Origin: Phaffia rhodozyma
Lineage: Eukaryota; Basidiomycota; Tremellomycetes; Cystofilobasidiales; Mrakiaceae
Direction: 5' to 3'
DNA length: 64,000 nucleotides
Assembly: GCA_014706385.1 (NCBI GenBank)
Contig: JACGZH010000001.1
Span: 1,674,001-1,738,000, forward strand
Positions 1 to 12,100 of this stretch are shown piece by piece (the first letter of the stretch is position 1; each line of letters opens with the position of its first letter). Position numbers and translations under genes: made by a program. The notes under the pieces were generated by a model, which worked only from the letters and a program-made list of their open reading frames with translations, had not been told where the DNA came from and did not search any database.

Positions 1-3000
1 GTTGTGAAGAGAGTCGTACTGTGAAGAGCGATGTGTTCTATGTTAACGTCTGTGAATCCAATCAGACAGACATTCCTGTGCGCACCTTGAGAGAGTCATA
101 AAGCTCGGAGACCTGGAGAAGACAAGAGCGTTGTTTAGCTTGGGGGCTCCGATACAGACGATGACATCTACCAAAGAAGATGCCTTACCCTTGAAGGATC
201 AAACTGTTATTTGGTTTTAGAAACAAGAGACTTATATCAGCATACAAACCCTTCTACTACTCTAAACCTGCGTACGAACCTTTTCCTGCTTGACTCCCTA
301 TATGACAGCATAGATGTTTACGTTGTCAGCCAGTAGCAACAATCAATTTTAGACGAAAGACGAAAGACGAAAGACGAAAGAAAAACCCCATTACTTACCA
401 CCCAGTCCTCGAATAGCTTCTCCCATCGCTCCTTGAAGAGGCTAGGGCTATCTCCTGAGCACCTGCCAGGCCCCACATTACATATAGAGCATGACCGAAG
501 GAGAGTAATTTCCAATGAGTCCATTTCCGACGCCTAAGTTAGTTATGAAGCTCAATGAGAAGACAGACCATCTAGATTGAATTTTATCCACATCTTGATT
601 CTGGAAATTGGCCAACAATGTGGCTCTCAAGTCGGTCATCATCTCTACAACTTCCTGTAAACATGGTATGCGTGGATTATATATTCAGTGAAACGTCGAG
701 AGAGCTAGCTGTCGCATGATAGGTAGCGACTCACTCTAACGACTTGAACAGGCTCTTTCTTGAGCTCTTTGGGCCAGTACAGACCGGGTCTTCGGTCGCT
801 CTCTCCTGGTCGAAGAAGAATTTTCAATTTCTTCTTGACACCTGACCGTGTCCCCATGGTTAATTCATATCAAATAAGCCACTCAATCCTTAGTCGGATT
901 CACATCGAATGAGGTGAATTACATACCATCCATTAAGCTCTTGGCCGCATTCGAATCATCGAGCAAATCTCGTCGCTGAATCAAGTGATCCACCAGAGGC
1001 GGCCGCTCCAAGAATCGACTCGACTCGGGAGGGATGTTTTCTTTGTCAAGAAGAGCTCGAGCAAAGATATCGGCGGTGTTGATAACTCTCCGTTCGGAAC
1101 TTGTGTATATCTATAAGATGAGTATAAACGCCCGCTTACCAACAGCATTAGTGATAACACTGCCGAATCGATTTCGGTGACGGAAATATTATCACAAACC
1201 TTGACATTCTTCAAAATACTGCTGTTCATGATTTTGATATCCTATTGTCATCATGAAGTGATAGAGAAGCAGATGAGTTAGTTGCTTGAAAATGAGTCCG
1301 CCTACACATAGAAAGCTATCTGACCTTCTTCATATTTTCTCCTAGATCCTTGGATTGGTATCGAGCTGCATGAGTAGACTAGACAAAGAAGAGCTGGTTA
1401 GTTCCTATACTCGCACATGCGAACAACGAAGGTAGATGCATACTTCACCACCCCACTTGACAACTATGCAGCCAGAGGAAAATAAAACCACATGAGATTC
1501 ACAATCTATTAGCAAACAGGACGAGAACAAGTAGCATACGAAATATAGCACGTACCCAGCTGAACTTTCTCCAGTCCATGAGGAGCGGGGAAGCTAGGGT
1601 TGTGTCTCCTGGATCCCTGTCTCGAAACAGTTCTTGTCAAGCCTACCGAGCTTTGATCTGCGGAATCGGCTGTTCCAGCCGTCGCCTTGTCCGAAACTGA
1701 CCCAGGGCCAGAACCACCGCTGTTGGAAGGTTCTTCCTCAACGGATTCCAACCTCTCGACCTCACTATCACCTTCGGATTGGTTGGTACGCATCTCTCCA
1801 GTAGCGATCCATTTACGAATTCGATCTTCGGTTTCGGTCGTTGAACCGTCGTCGTCGTGGTCATCCTTCTCCTTGACCTTGGGGGCAGACTTGTCCTTAG
1901 GGAAAGTAGGCTTCAGTTGAGCTTTGGTTCCAGGCTATTTCGTATGCATCAGCGACAAAAGAAGGAGGTAAATCGGGGTGTCAATCATGTAATAACATAA
2001 AGACTCAGCGCAGTAGAACAGGAAGATGGAAAGACGTACAAGCTCCTTCTTTCTCTGCAGAACGTCCTGAAGCTTGACCAATTTCTCCATCACATCCTCC
2101 GGACAACCTATCTCAATCGACTCGGCAGCAGCAGCGAGGATCAAATCAAGCTGCTTGGATTCTCGGAGAACAATCTCCTCCCTGTAGCCTCGGAGGAGAG
2201 AGACGAACGGGGCGGCCCAAGGTTCACCTACGGTGAAGTTGAATTTAGATTTCATCTTGGGTGTTCTGTCAGAGTGTCGGAACACTATACAAACCCAGCA
2301 AAAACCAGTTTTCAAATATCGTTCAGAACCTGCTTCGCAAGACTTGTTCTCATGCACACATCCAGAATTTTTCCTGACAAGATTCAACTGTGAGGAACAA
2401 AACATACCAGTTACACTAGCTTTAAGAGTCGAAGTCGAGCTAGACGATCCAGTCGGCTCATTCGTCTTGTTAGGAATCAAGCCTCTGTACTTAGGGACGG
2501 CCAAGGCCAAGTTGGCGAGCGCAGCTCGTCGCTTTCTAGCCCGTTCGCAAACGTGAGATAAAATCTCGGCAGCTCGATCATAATAGGCCTAATCCAGGAG
2601 GAGTCCCCGAACGCGCCAACATCGTTAATATCCTTCTTGTCTTTGGAGAATGAATCCTAATTGTAGAAACGATGATCGCGCACCTGGTTTCCTTTAACAA
2701 AACTCCATCCATTTACGTCGATTACCAAACTCCTTCCGCCTTCATCTTCGCACCGGAGCAGATCGAATCCACAAACCATCTGTCCAAAAGCATCACAGAT
2801 TCGACTGGCATATGACTTCTCATCGTCCGATAGCTTTGTGATAAACCGAATCTCCTTTCCGTCGGTGTTTCGACGGACGAGACCGTCGACGACAGGCGAC
2901 TTCCGGGTCTCTGCATGAGAGAAATGAGGTCCGACAGTGTAGATCTTAATATCCTCCGCTGATGAAAGGCAAGACGAAACAAAACAGAGCATGGAAAGTC

Positions 3001-4276
3001 AGGAGGGGCGGTAGATTCCTTTCTTCGGACAAAACCGATAGATCGCTGATCTAGACCGACCATTTTCGACGTTGATGAACTCTTCATAGATGTAACTGCC
3101 CTCCGTTCGAGGTGCCATGAGCGTGGGATCGGATTCACTTGACTTGTTGCCAACCTACAACATGGGCGACAGATGACATTACAATGAGTCAAGATAGCCA
3201 CATTGGCGCAATTAGGAAAGAGAGGGGAGAGAAGAGATATACCTTTCGGAAGAGTCGTCGACCTCCTCCCCCTTTGTAATAAATGTACACGTTGTGATCT
3301 TCTCCGTTGACAGGCTGGTAAGAGGAGAGGGACAGGGGAGGAACATATCTCAGTTTTCAGTCAGACCTAAATCAAGGCCAAGAGGATCCCCACACAACCG
3401 TGCATTTTCAAGATAATGCACAGATTAGTTTGTTCGTCCGTCGAATGAACGCTTCTCACCTTCTCGACGAATGGTTTCTCCATCACCTGCCCATTCACAA
3501 TGATTGCGTCACCATCCTCTCTGAGCGAGACATCCGTTCCTCTGACAACTTCGCCTTTTGTCACGTCGGCCTTCTTAGTCTGCTCCTTATCTTCCCAAGC
3601 TGTGAACTCGAGTCCGAGCTCCCTCTTGACTTTCTCTTTGACGACTCTCTCCGGTTTGGGCCCTCCATCTCTGGAAACTTCCATTCGTCTGGGTGTAGGA
3701 ACCCCAATGTGATCAAGAATAGCGAGGACGAGCCGACGGTCCCAAAGAACGGATTGCATCGGTAGATCATTGATCACGATCGGAGGGGGTTGGGTCGAAA
3801 GCTGGGTGTAGGCAATGGCCTTGGGAAGAGGAAAGTCGGTTGAGAAGAACGAAATAAGGATATCGGTCTGAGGCCAGTGATGGATGTCTTCAAAAAGATC
3901 AGGAGAGAAGAGAACCAACGGAATATAATCATCAGAAATGTTTTGATCATAGATCAGAGAGAAATCAGTCGACTCGTTGGGAACGACAAGGAAAGAGGAA
4001 GAAACGGCCGGACATACCGTCATCCAAAATGACTTTATCACCAAAGATCTTGATATCCAGACCTGGTCCTTCGATTTCTACTAGTCTAGTCAAGATCTCT
4101 CTCATCGCCTTCGACCGGGCTTTGATATCCATTGAGCAGATTCCCAACACGATAGGTTTATCCCCAGGCTTTCTCTCGGATGCAGGGCTGGGCTTGTTGG
4201 AAGCAGCCCCGGTGAGAGCCGAGTCGGAGGAAGCACCCTTAGAGGGCTGCTTGGCTGGAGAGGCTGGGAGAGCCAT
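1..4276 (-). CDS. VIP1: VIP1/Asp1 inositol hexakisphosphate/diphosphoinositol-pentakisphosphate kinase, 3' end cut by window
   Basis: Bifunctional enzyme that makes 1-position inositol pyrophosphates with an N-terminal ATP-grasp-type kinase and removes them with a C-terminal histidine-phosphatase domain. The start is the ATG at 4274-4276. Early exons carry [12 protein letters not shown] and, after an intron, [21 protein letters not shown] and [16 protein letters not shown] (about 3660-3900). [20 protein letters not shown] follows (about 3250-3320), then [15 protein letters not shown] and the kinase end [19 protein letters not shown] (about 2690-2930). The phosphatase begins with RHSDRTPK at about 2250-2275, preceded by an intron. 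A Ser/Glu-rich insert lies at 1520-1900. [15 protein letters not shown] (about 1325-1370) and [20 protein letters not shown] (about 400-460) follow. A very short exon, VSELYDSLK, sits at about 77-103, and the gene runs out of the window. At least nine introns. Identification is secure from family motifs; exact exon edges are my reading. Confidence 0.95.
352..379. repeat. Heptanucleotide tandem repeat (GACGAAA)4
   Basis: Four uninterrupted copies of the 7-bp unit GACGAAA. They lie in the region between the VIP1 exon ending at about 395-400 and the short exon near 77-103, so they are probably intronic. A seven-base unit would shift frame if it were coding. Confidence 0.9.
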
Positions 4277-4894
4277 CTAGTTTAGATTTGGGTGTAGGTT
4301 CGGGAAGGGCTCTATGATCTATAGAAGAAAATGTGAGTCAAGATAAGAGAAGAAACAGAGACGATTTGAAGAGGAAAGGAAAAAGGACGGGAGTAACGAG
4401 AGATGGTCAATATTTCAACTGGATGATTTTCCCTAATGAACTCTGATCGTCATCATCCATAGCGAACGTGCTCACCCCAACTTTTCTCATTCGGGCTCTC
4501 TTCCCTTCGTGCACTCTCTCTTTCTCTCTTTATAATCGTTCTAGACACCTGGACTCTTGCTATACTGTATAGACAAGCGTCCACGTCCCACAAGCGTCGC
4601 ATGACGATGGAGATAGCTCTCTCTGTTTCCCCATCCATTCATTCGCTGTACCGTTTTAAATCGTTTAGACCCATGTTCATCGGTCTATTACCACTGCATG
4701 CCATTTCCCGTTACTATTGCAGACAATACTGGCATGTCTCGATCAGCTGTGCAATCTGTGTCAATCGAACCTAACAGATGCTCTGCTCTATTTCTGTTTC
4801 GTCATCTGAACTGTCTGGTTTCGCGATCTTCTGGTGTTTTGGTTGTAATATCAAGCCTAGCGAATCATCAAATATCCCTGGTTGAAGAAAACAC
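4277..4894. other. Intergenic: VIP1 upstream region and eS17 3' flank
   Basis: No credible gene seen. Both neighbours are on the minus strand, so this holds the 3' end of the eS17 transcript and the promoter/leader of VIP1. The minus-strand sequence next to VIP1 is pyrimidine-rich (4330-4400, 4490-4540). Short ORFs here lack family resemblance. Confidence 0.6.
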
Positions 4895-6260
4895 TTAGTT
4901 TCGGCCAGCTCCGGGGACGACTCGTCCACCTCGTCCGGCACCTCGGGGACCTCGCTGTATAAGGAGAACGATGAGACGAAACGGAAATATAATGAGAACG
5001 TGTCAAGAAGCTAAAACGGAGCGATATGGTAGACAAAAATACGAACCTCGGGGGCAGCGTAGGAAGAGATAGGAGCGGAGACCTGGACGTTGATGGAGTC
5101 CATGCCAAGGGATCGGAGAAGATCCTGCAAGATGGCGAAGAAGAGAAATAATGACACAAACAAGCATCAGTAAACGATTTCAAGTGATTTGTGGAGTTCA
5201 TACACCACATCAATGCCACGGTCCAATCTTGTTAACGAACCTTGGTGTCGGGGTCAACCTCCAAACCCAGCTCAGGGGCGGCAAGGGCGGAGACCTCAGG
5301 AACGTACTGATCCTTCCTCTCTCGCTCCTCCTCCTGAAGCTTGAAGGAGATACCTCGAACGGGTCCCTTCTGGATTCGCTTCATCAAGTGGGTAGTGAAC
5401 CCAGCGATCTTGTTTCGAAGTCGCTTGGAGGGGATGATGGCAACCTCGTCGGCGATTCGCTTGTTGGTGCTGCAGGAGGCAAGTTGTGTAGGTTGGATTT
5501 TTAGTTTTTTTCGAGAAAGTGAACAAAGTAGGTTTTTTGATGTAGTCGGTTTGAAGATTTTATCGGTTGAAGGCGAGGAAAATACGTTCACAGATGTACG
5601 AAGAGCGACAAGTTGATTCATAGAAGGTGGTTGCGAATGATCGTGATCAGCTCCAAACCCTTAGTTACGAGCTTATGAAAGAGAACAAGAACGAACTGGA
5701 AATCAAGAGTGAGTCGAGGGTAGAACTTCTCGATCATCACTCGCGAAGCTCGCTTGACGGTTTTGGTGCGGACTCGTCCCTACAAGTTTGAAAGAAACGT
5801 TGCAAAACCCATCGAAAGAAGACAACAGAAGAGAATGCGCCCGGATTGATAGGTTAGCCTTCTAAGTTCAGAAAAAGACTGAAGGTCGACAGACTCTTTT
5901 TTTTTCAAGGCCTTTTCCATTCAAGCATGCTCCCCATTCTGTATCCTCTCCAGCTGCCTGCTCCTGATGATAATAACACCCACACCCTGATTTCATGCTA
6001 ATATCCATCCCTACGTGATGCCGTCGGTCTTCATTCTCTCTTCCTCTTTTCTCCCTCCTTCAATCCATTAGGACAATTGCTCTTTTTTCTCTCGCTTGGA
6101 CAACTTTTCTTGTCAAACGGTTGCCAGCAACGGATAGCGATGAACAGTTGTAGTGATGTCGAGCATACCAGAAAGGGAACGAATAGAGCATGGGAATGGA
6201 TATGGCCTTGGAAAGAAACGACTATTGAGCTCTCTATACGGGCTCCTCTGAACGCACCAT
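4895..6260 (-). CDS. RPS17: 40S ribosomal protein eS17 (RPS17)
   Basis: Component of the small ribosomal subunit. Splicing gives a protein beginning [19 protein letters not shown], then [40 protein letters not shown] and [19 protein letters not shown], all diagnostic of eS17. It ends in a Gly/Arg-rich tail ([13 protein letters not shown]) with stop at 4895-4897. About 149 residues, slightly longer than the usual 130-140 because of the tail. The exon at 5779 opens with GGA directly after an AG acceptor, so the start codon must be in an upstream exon. The ATG at 6258-6260 is followed at once by a strong donor (GTGCGT), giving an ATG-only coding exon and an intron of about 480 nt. The same arrangement is known in metazoan RPS17 genes. 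Further introns lie near 5480-5690, 5130-5240 and 4950-5040. It shares its upstream region with the divergent uS8 gene. The start exon is inferred; the product is certain. Confidence 0.93.
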
Positions 6261-7199
6261 GTTGAATGACTTGAGAGGATTCTGAAGGTTTGCCTTGACG
6301 GGAGGAAGCGAGTCTTGTCGTATCGGGGGGGACCTGGCCAAAGCGAGACCGCACGAGCCTCCTCTCAGTCAGGGCATTGACGCCACATTCGAATTTTTTT
6401 GCTTGGTTAGCACAGCTTTAGGCGCCTGGTCAGAGCCATCCCTCGCGCAGCCTGCCAAAGGGGCTGTTGAAAATTCGACCAGATACTAACTGTCAGCTCG
6501 GTTGCCATGGCTACAAGGGGTCAGCCAGGATGTCATTAGACCCCATATGAACCCCCAAGCGATATCCCCAGTTTGGGATGCCCCATCGGGGGTCGCCCGC
6601 ACTGGCCGCCTGCCCGGGCAAAAGTTTTTTCTCTTTCTTCTCCTCCTTTGAACTACCAAGGATCTCCCTCAGTCTTCCCTCACCCTTTTTACCTTTAACA
6701 GCCTCTTTTTGGCCGTCTCGGTATGCTGAATTCCTCTTATGTTAGACATGCTGTCCGTAGAAGAGGGTGTATGCTGATAGAACATGTGTTTCTTTCTTTT
6801 TTTTTCTTTTTTCGGTTTGACTCTTCCTCTCTGAAATTTTATCTTTCGAAATCGCACCATCGACAAATTTATCGATCAAAACCCCTATTAACCCCCTCGG
6901 TCTTCTGCTCTCTTATCCTTGCCCAACGGATTCTTGATCCTTTGCTTTTGGTGTCACGTTCCCGATCGTTCTGGTTTCTTGGTCGTGATCAAACACCTTC
7001 AATCAAAAACCCCTCCCATTAAACGAACTGTTGAAAAAACTATATTCGACTGTGAAAAACTTGATTTATCTGGACTGTGCTTCCAAAATTGACCCAACGT
7101 CTGTCCTTCCCTACAATAAAAACTATCAGCAAGGCGCACCCATCTGGACGCTCAAACTTCTCTTCTCTCCGCCCCCCTATCCTTTAAAGACTAGCAAAA
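6261..7199. promoter_or_regulatory. Shared upstream region of divergent ribosomal protein genes eS17 and uS8
   Basis: 939 bp between the two start codons. It holds no credible ORF. From 6615 to 7020 the plus strand is strongly pyrimidine-rich (runs of CTTTCTTC and TTTTTTTCTTTT), which is typical of the leader of highly expressed fungal genes, here uS8. I could not assign a specific activator site. Confidence 0.6.
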
Positions 7200-8160
7200 A
7201 TGGTCCGAATTTCCGTCCTTAACGACTGCTTGAACAACATCGTCAACGCCGAGCGACGAGGAAAGAGGCAGGTTCGTAACGCGTTTGATATCTCAAGTTC
7301 TCCAAAGAGAAGACACGATCTATGCTGACGCACTCATCTTCTGTGATACCATAGGTGCTCATCCGACCCTCCTCCAAGGTTGTCGTCCGATTCTTGTCTG
7401 TTATGCAGCAGCACGGTGAGACCTTTCTTTCTTGTGCTGGAGCTTTTCTCTTTCTTTCTTTCCACCTAATTTATATGGGCAGCCACACCTACACATACTC
7501 GAAGCCATAACTGTTTGGAACTAGCCATCTGCCCTACTGGCTCCTTTCTTTAAGGTTTCGACAAAACATACCATACACCACATCCCCTTGCCGTCTATGC
7601 TTGCCTGGCGGCTTGATACCTTTTGGTTTTAAAGTTTCAGTCTCGCAAGCATTTGGCTTGGAGTTGGGACATTTCTTTCTCCATTCTGGTTCTTTTCTTC
7701 ATTTGTTTCTCTTGTCTTGTTCTTATTCTCTTGCGCCCTTTCTCACGTCACCATGTATACTGACATCTACTTCCGCTGGTCTCGTATTTACAGGATACAT
7801 CGGCGCTTTCGAGATTGTCGATGATCACCGAGCTGGAAAAATTGTCATCGAGCTTAACGGCCGATTGAACAAGACCGGAGTTATCTCTCCCCGATTCAAC
7901 GTTCAGGTTGATGAGATCGAGTCCTGGGTCAACTTGGTATGTTTTCCTTTCATCCGGTTCTTCTAGACTTAACTCTCCATTCTTCTTTCATTGTGTGTGT
8001 GTGTGTCTTGGGCTCATCTAATTTGTCGCTTCCTCTTCTTCAGCTTTTGCCCGCTCGATCCTTCGGTTTGATCATCCTCACCACCTCTGCCGGTATCATG
8101 GACCACGAGGAGGCTCGACGAAAGCACGTCGGAGGAAAGCTCCTCGGCTACGTCTACTAA
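7200..8160 (+). CDS. RPS22: 40S ribosomal protein uS8 (RPS22 / RPS15A)
   Basis: Small-subunit ribosomal protein that binds the central domain of 18S rRNA. Exons are 7200-7271, 7355-7415, 7794-7936 and 8044-8160, total 393 nt, giving exactly 130 residues, the normal family length. Sequence seen: [20 protein letters not shown], then [56 protein letters not shown] and, at the C-terminus, [27 protein letters not shown]. All splice sites are GT-AG and phases agree. The start is in a good fungal context (caaaaATGG). Intron 2 is long (378 nt) and intron 3 carries a (GT)n run. The gene is head-to-head with eS17. Confidence 0.97.
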
Positions 8161-9155
8161 GCGTTTTCCCTCTTTTTTTTCTCCCCGGTTTCCAGAGAAA
8201 GAATGGAATAGAAAACGTTCTAGTTGGTGTATTTAATGGATAAAAGAAACCCCCTCTATATTGTTATCTTGCTTCTTTCTTGTGACAACCGTCAATTCTC
8301 TTTTAGACGACCTGCAAGATGGTCGATACCCACAAAAGTGAACTCGTCTGACAGTAACGAAATCCATAGAGAACAAAGTAGAAAGAATCAGAAGTATCGT
8401 CGAGGACAAAGAGGAAAGAATCTCTTGATGCGAAACACGCATAAACAGATGGGTTGGTATCATCCCCTGCTCCATTTCAATCTAGCCAGGGACTTCTCTA
8501 TCTAATCAAGTCAGCCAGCTAACTAGCTTGGTAAATAGATGGACAGATAGATTCACCTGTGCACGAACAAATACACCAACAGACGATTCATAGACTTGAA
8601 CTGAGAAGAGAAAGAATCGAGTAAATTCAGTGATCACATGTGTACGTAAGCTAAGCTCGAACGAGCATGAAGACGACCACAAGGATAGGGCAAGAGAGGG
8701 TAAACGACAGAAACGTTTTGCTGTTTGCTCGGCTAATATGAGTTTTCTGCTGGACTAGGGCTAGAACAGATTTAGATAAAAATCTCGCGATGGCTCTAGC
8801 TGGATCAGGTTTTTCGCTTATCTTGCCCAATAAATGTTTCTTGCTTTGGCTGCTTGAGTATGAATCAATTGAAAATGTAGGTCAAGAAAAGAAACTTTTA
8901 GTTATAAGAAGCGAAGGCAATACAGAAAACGGTTTCGTCATTACAATCAGGAAAAATAAGGACTATTAAGATAAAGACAATTCAACACAAGCCAGACAGA
9001 GATATAAAGAAACAGATGTTTGAGAGACTACGATAGAAAAGAGAACAACAAAGTAGTTCGCTCTCCCGTTGGGATATCTTGATACAGCCCGAGCAGACAG
9101 TCTAGACAAGAAAGAAAGGAGGGAGAAGAGAGAAGACCAGGACGATGGTAAGCCC
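8161..9155. other. Convergent intergenic region between uS8 and the HAM1-like gene
   Basis: About 1 kb, AT-richer than its surroundings, lying between two gene 3' ends. Short ORFs (for example 8224-8505) show no family features and no intron pattern. I see only presumptive 3' untranslated sequence and poly(A) signal-like A/T runs. Confidence 0.6.
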
Positions 9156-12100
9156 TTAGTACTTCTGCTGCTGACCGCTGATGGGGTATCCACCCTGGGT
9201 GGGAGCAGCCTGAGTCACAGGGTACGTGTGGGTGGTCGAAGAACCAAGCTGGGAAGACAGGTTGGTGGTCGCACCAGTGGCCGCGGTTCCGTAAGGAGCA
9301 GCGGTGAAGCCGGCGGTACTGCTGCTAGTGGTTCCGTAAGGAGCAGCGGTAGTGTGGGAACCGGTGGTTCCATGTGAGGCGGTGTTGTGAGAACCAGAGG
9401 TCGACGATCGCAATCCGCTCAAATCGGACTCTCCAGCGATGGAGAAAGCAGGCGAGTGCCAGGTCTCTCCGGCCTTTGCGAGCTTGTCCTTCTCAAAGAT
9501 CTTCTCACCCTTCGAGTGGGGAGGGTTGCTGTTGGGAATCACCGAGGCGTCCCGGGAGGTGACAATGGCAAACTGGGAACCCCTCTCGTCAGCCTTCTCC
9601 TTGGCCTTCTCCTTTCGGACCTCGGCCTTCTCCTTCTTTCGCTGGAACATCTCCTTGAGGGCATCGGTTCGGGACAGGCTGTCAGAGTCCTTGGCGGCAT
9701 CCATTCGGTTTCGAACCTCGACGAGCTGCTCGTCGACGTACTCCAAACCAGTCTTGATGGCCTGCTCGACGGCCAATCCGACCGTCTTCTTGATCAAACC
9801 CTGGGCGAGAGGAGCCATGATCTTGTACAGAAGATCATGCTTGGAATCTCGGATAGAGAACTTGAGGGTGTCGACAGTAGCGTTGACGTGCTTGATGAGG
9901 AAAACGTGGTCTGTTCGAGAGCCGGCGCTCTCAAGCTCGACATCGACCGTCAAACCGTCACCACTCAACAAGACATCGGCCAACCCTGAGTCCTTGAGCT
10001 TAGGGAAACCAGTCTTCTTCTTGAAGTAGAAGCCGACCTCTCGCATGTCAGCCTGAACCTGACTGAAGTGGAGGGAAAACTTGTGGTAGCTCTTGTCAGG
10101 AATTCCTCGGTAAGGAGAGAACTTGAAGTAGTTGTTGGCCGAGAGCTCAACAATGTTGGGGAACAAGTTCGATCCCTGGAGGACGAGGTTCTCAATAACC
10201 AAGTCGACCTGCTTATCGGTGTACTCAATTCGGGGAATGGGAATGTATCCGACCTGGTTGATCAACGAAGGGAGGATCTCCCGTCGAATGTCGTTCCAGA
10301 GCTCGGGCTTGAAGGTGAGCTGACCGTTTTCGTCAAACAAGACGTCGGCCACCAGTCGCTTCCAGTCCTCTCCGAACCTAACGTTGACAGGATCTTTACC
10401 CATGGCGGAGAACCAGTTTCCGACCTCATCGAAGAAAGCGTCCTTGTGGGCCTTGTATTTGTGGTCGAAGAAGGCCTTGCCAGTCTCTCGGAGAGACTGT
10501 CCCTCCCGCGTGGACTCGTCCTCGAGAATGTATCCGGGCTCGAGGAGGCACTTTCGGACGTAAGAGTCGAGCTTTCGGAACCAGGCGCTGAGCTCCCGAT
10601 CGTTCTGGGCATCAACGTAGAGGTTGTTGACGGCGTCGACAATTCGGTCCATGCTCTCTCCGTCGGCGAATCGCTCAAGCAAGGTCTTCATCTCTCCGTA
10701 GGCCTGCTGGAAAGAAGGGTCAGAGGCGACGGCTCCGGTTGAGTCGGCACCAGTCTCGGTAAGGCTCTTGGTGTGTCCCTTGTAAGTCTCAGCCTTGTCA
10801 AGGAAGAAGGAGATGGCTGATTAAGATGTGGAGGAGAGATCTGTCAGCAGAGTAATCAAAGTAGATGCAGCTTATTCACATAGATCAGGACAAACCCTCA
10901 TCGTAGTCGTTGTGCTTCTGGCACTCGACAACCACCTTCTTCATTCGGTAGATGAATTGATCTCGTCGCTCCTGAGGGAATTCCTCATCAAGGAAGTCAG
11001 TAACCTTCTCCTTCTGTTGGTTGGCCTTATCTCGGGAGCTATCTCCAGGGCTAAGCTTGTCCTTGAAGGCGGCAAACTTTCCCTTGGCCTTTTGAGCATC
11101 GTCCTGGAGAAAGTGGAAAGGGTTGCGATAAGCGAGAAGGCCAACTGATACCGAAAGGAAGAGAGGAAGGAAAGAAGACATACATCGTTGGATCGGTCAT
11201 CAGCGTCACTCTTCATGTTTCGTCCGTGCTGCTTGACGCCCTCGACACCGTCCTCTCGGTAGGCCTGCTTACCCTCCTCGAACTTCTGAGATCCGACCTG
11301 CTTGGCCTGCTCCTTCAAGCCTCCGGCCTGGCCCTTGGCGTCCTCCTTCTGAGCCTGGGCCTCGTTCTTGGCCTGCTTGGCCTGCTGAACGGCCTCTCCG
11401 GCGTTGGTCTTGTTACCGTTAGGATCGGTGTGGACTGTTCCTTCAGCGACGGGGGCCTTGGGGTCGTGGGTGACCTTGTGCCCAGCAATGTTAGCCTCGA
11501 GGACAGGAGTCTCGTTGGTTCCGTACTGATGAATTGAGAACGTGAAGAGGGTCAGTCAAAATAGAGCCAAAAAGGATAAGACAGAGAGACTTCTTGACCA
11601 ACCTTCTTGCCACCAGGTCCCTCCCACTGTCCGGAAGGAGCCTCCTTGTCAACCTGGTTCAACTCCTCCTCATCCGGTCGGACCTTCTCAGCAGTTCGAA
11701 CGGCGGCGGACGCGAAGAGATCCCGACCGACAAGGCCCAAATCAGAGATGACCTTTCGCATCTCAGAGTTTGTTAACACAAGGGTGAGAAGGGTTCGAAG
11801 GTGGGAGGCGGCCTCGACAGCCTCGTTCTTAACCTCGCCCTTGGAGGTGGGGAGAACAGATTTGTCCTGGGCGCCTTTGGTCGTATCAGTTTTCCTGAGA
11901 GCATCAGATAAAAGATAAGCAACGGTTGAAGAATAGAAGAAGAGAACGGACACAAAGTAGAAGAATACAAGGCTCACTTTGTGTGGTAGATGAAGTTTTG
12001 GAAAAGCTCGTCAGAGTTCTTTGTAAGAATCATAAGTCGGGCGGTCTCAATGATGTCTCGGACGTCGTTGATGAGCTTCTTTCCGCTGGGCGAGAGATTT

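Noticed and set aside
9387..10742. Long plus-strand frames (200, 196 and 224 codons) across 9387-10742
   Set aside because: They are antisense to the long last exon of the HAM1-like gene, whose codon bias (few antisense stops) creates them. Their sequence is repetitive Leu/Val/Gly/Asp without family features.
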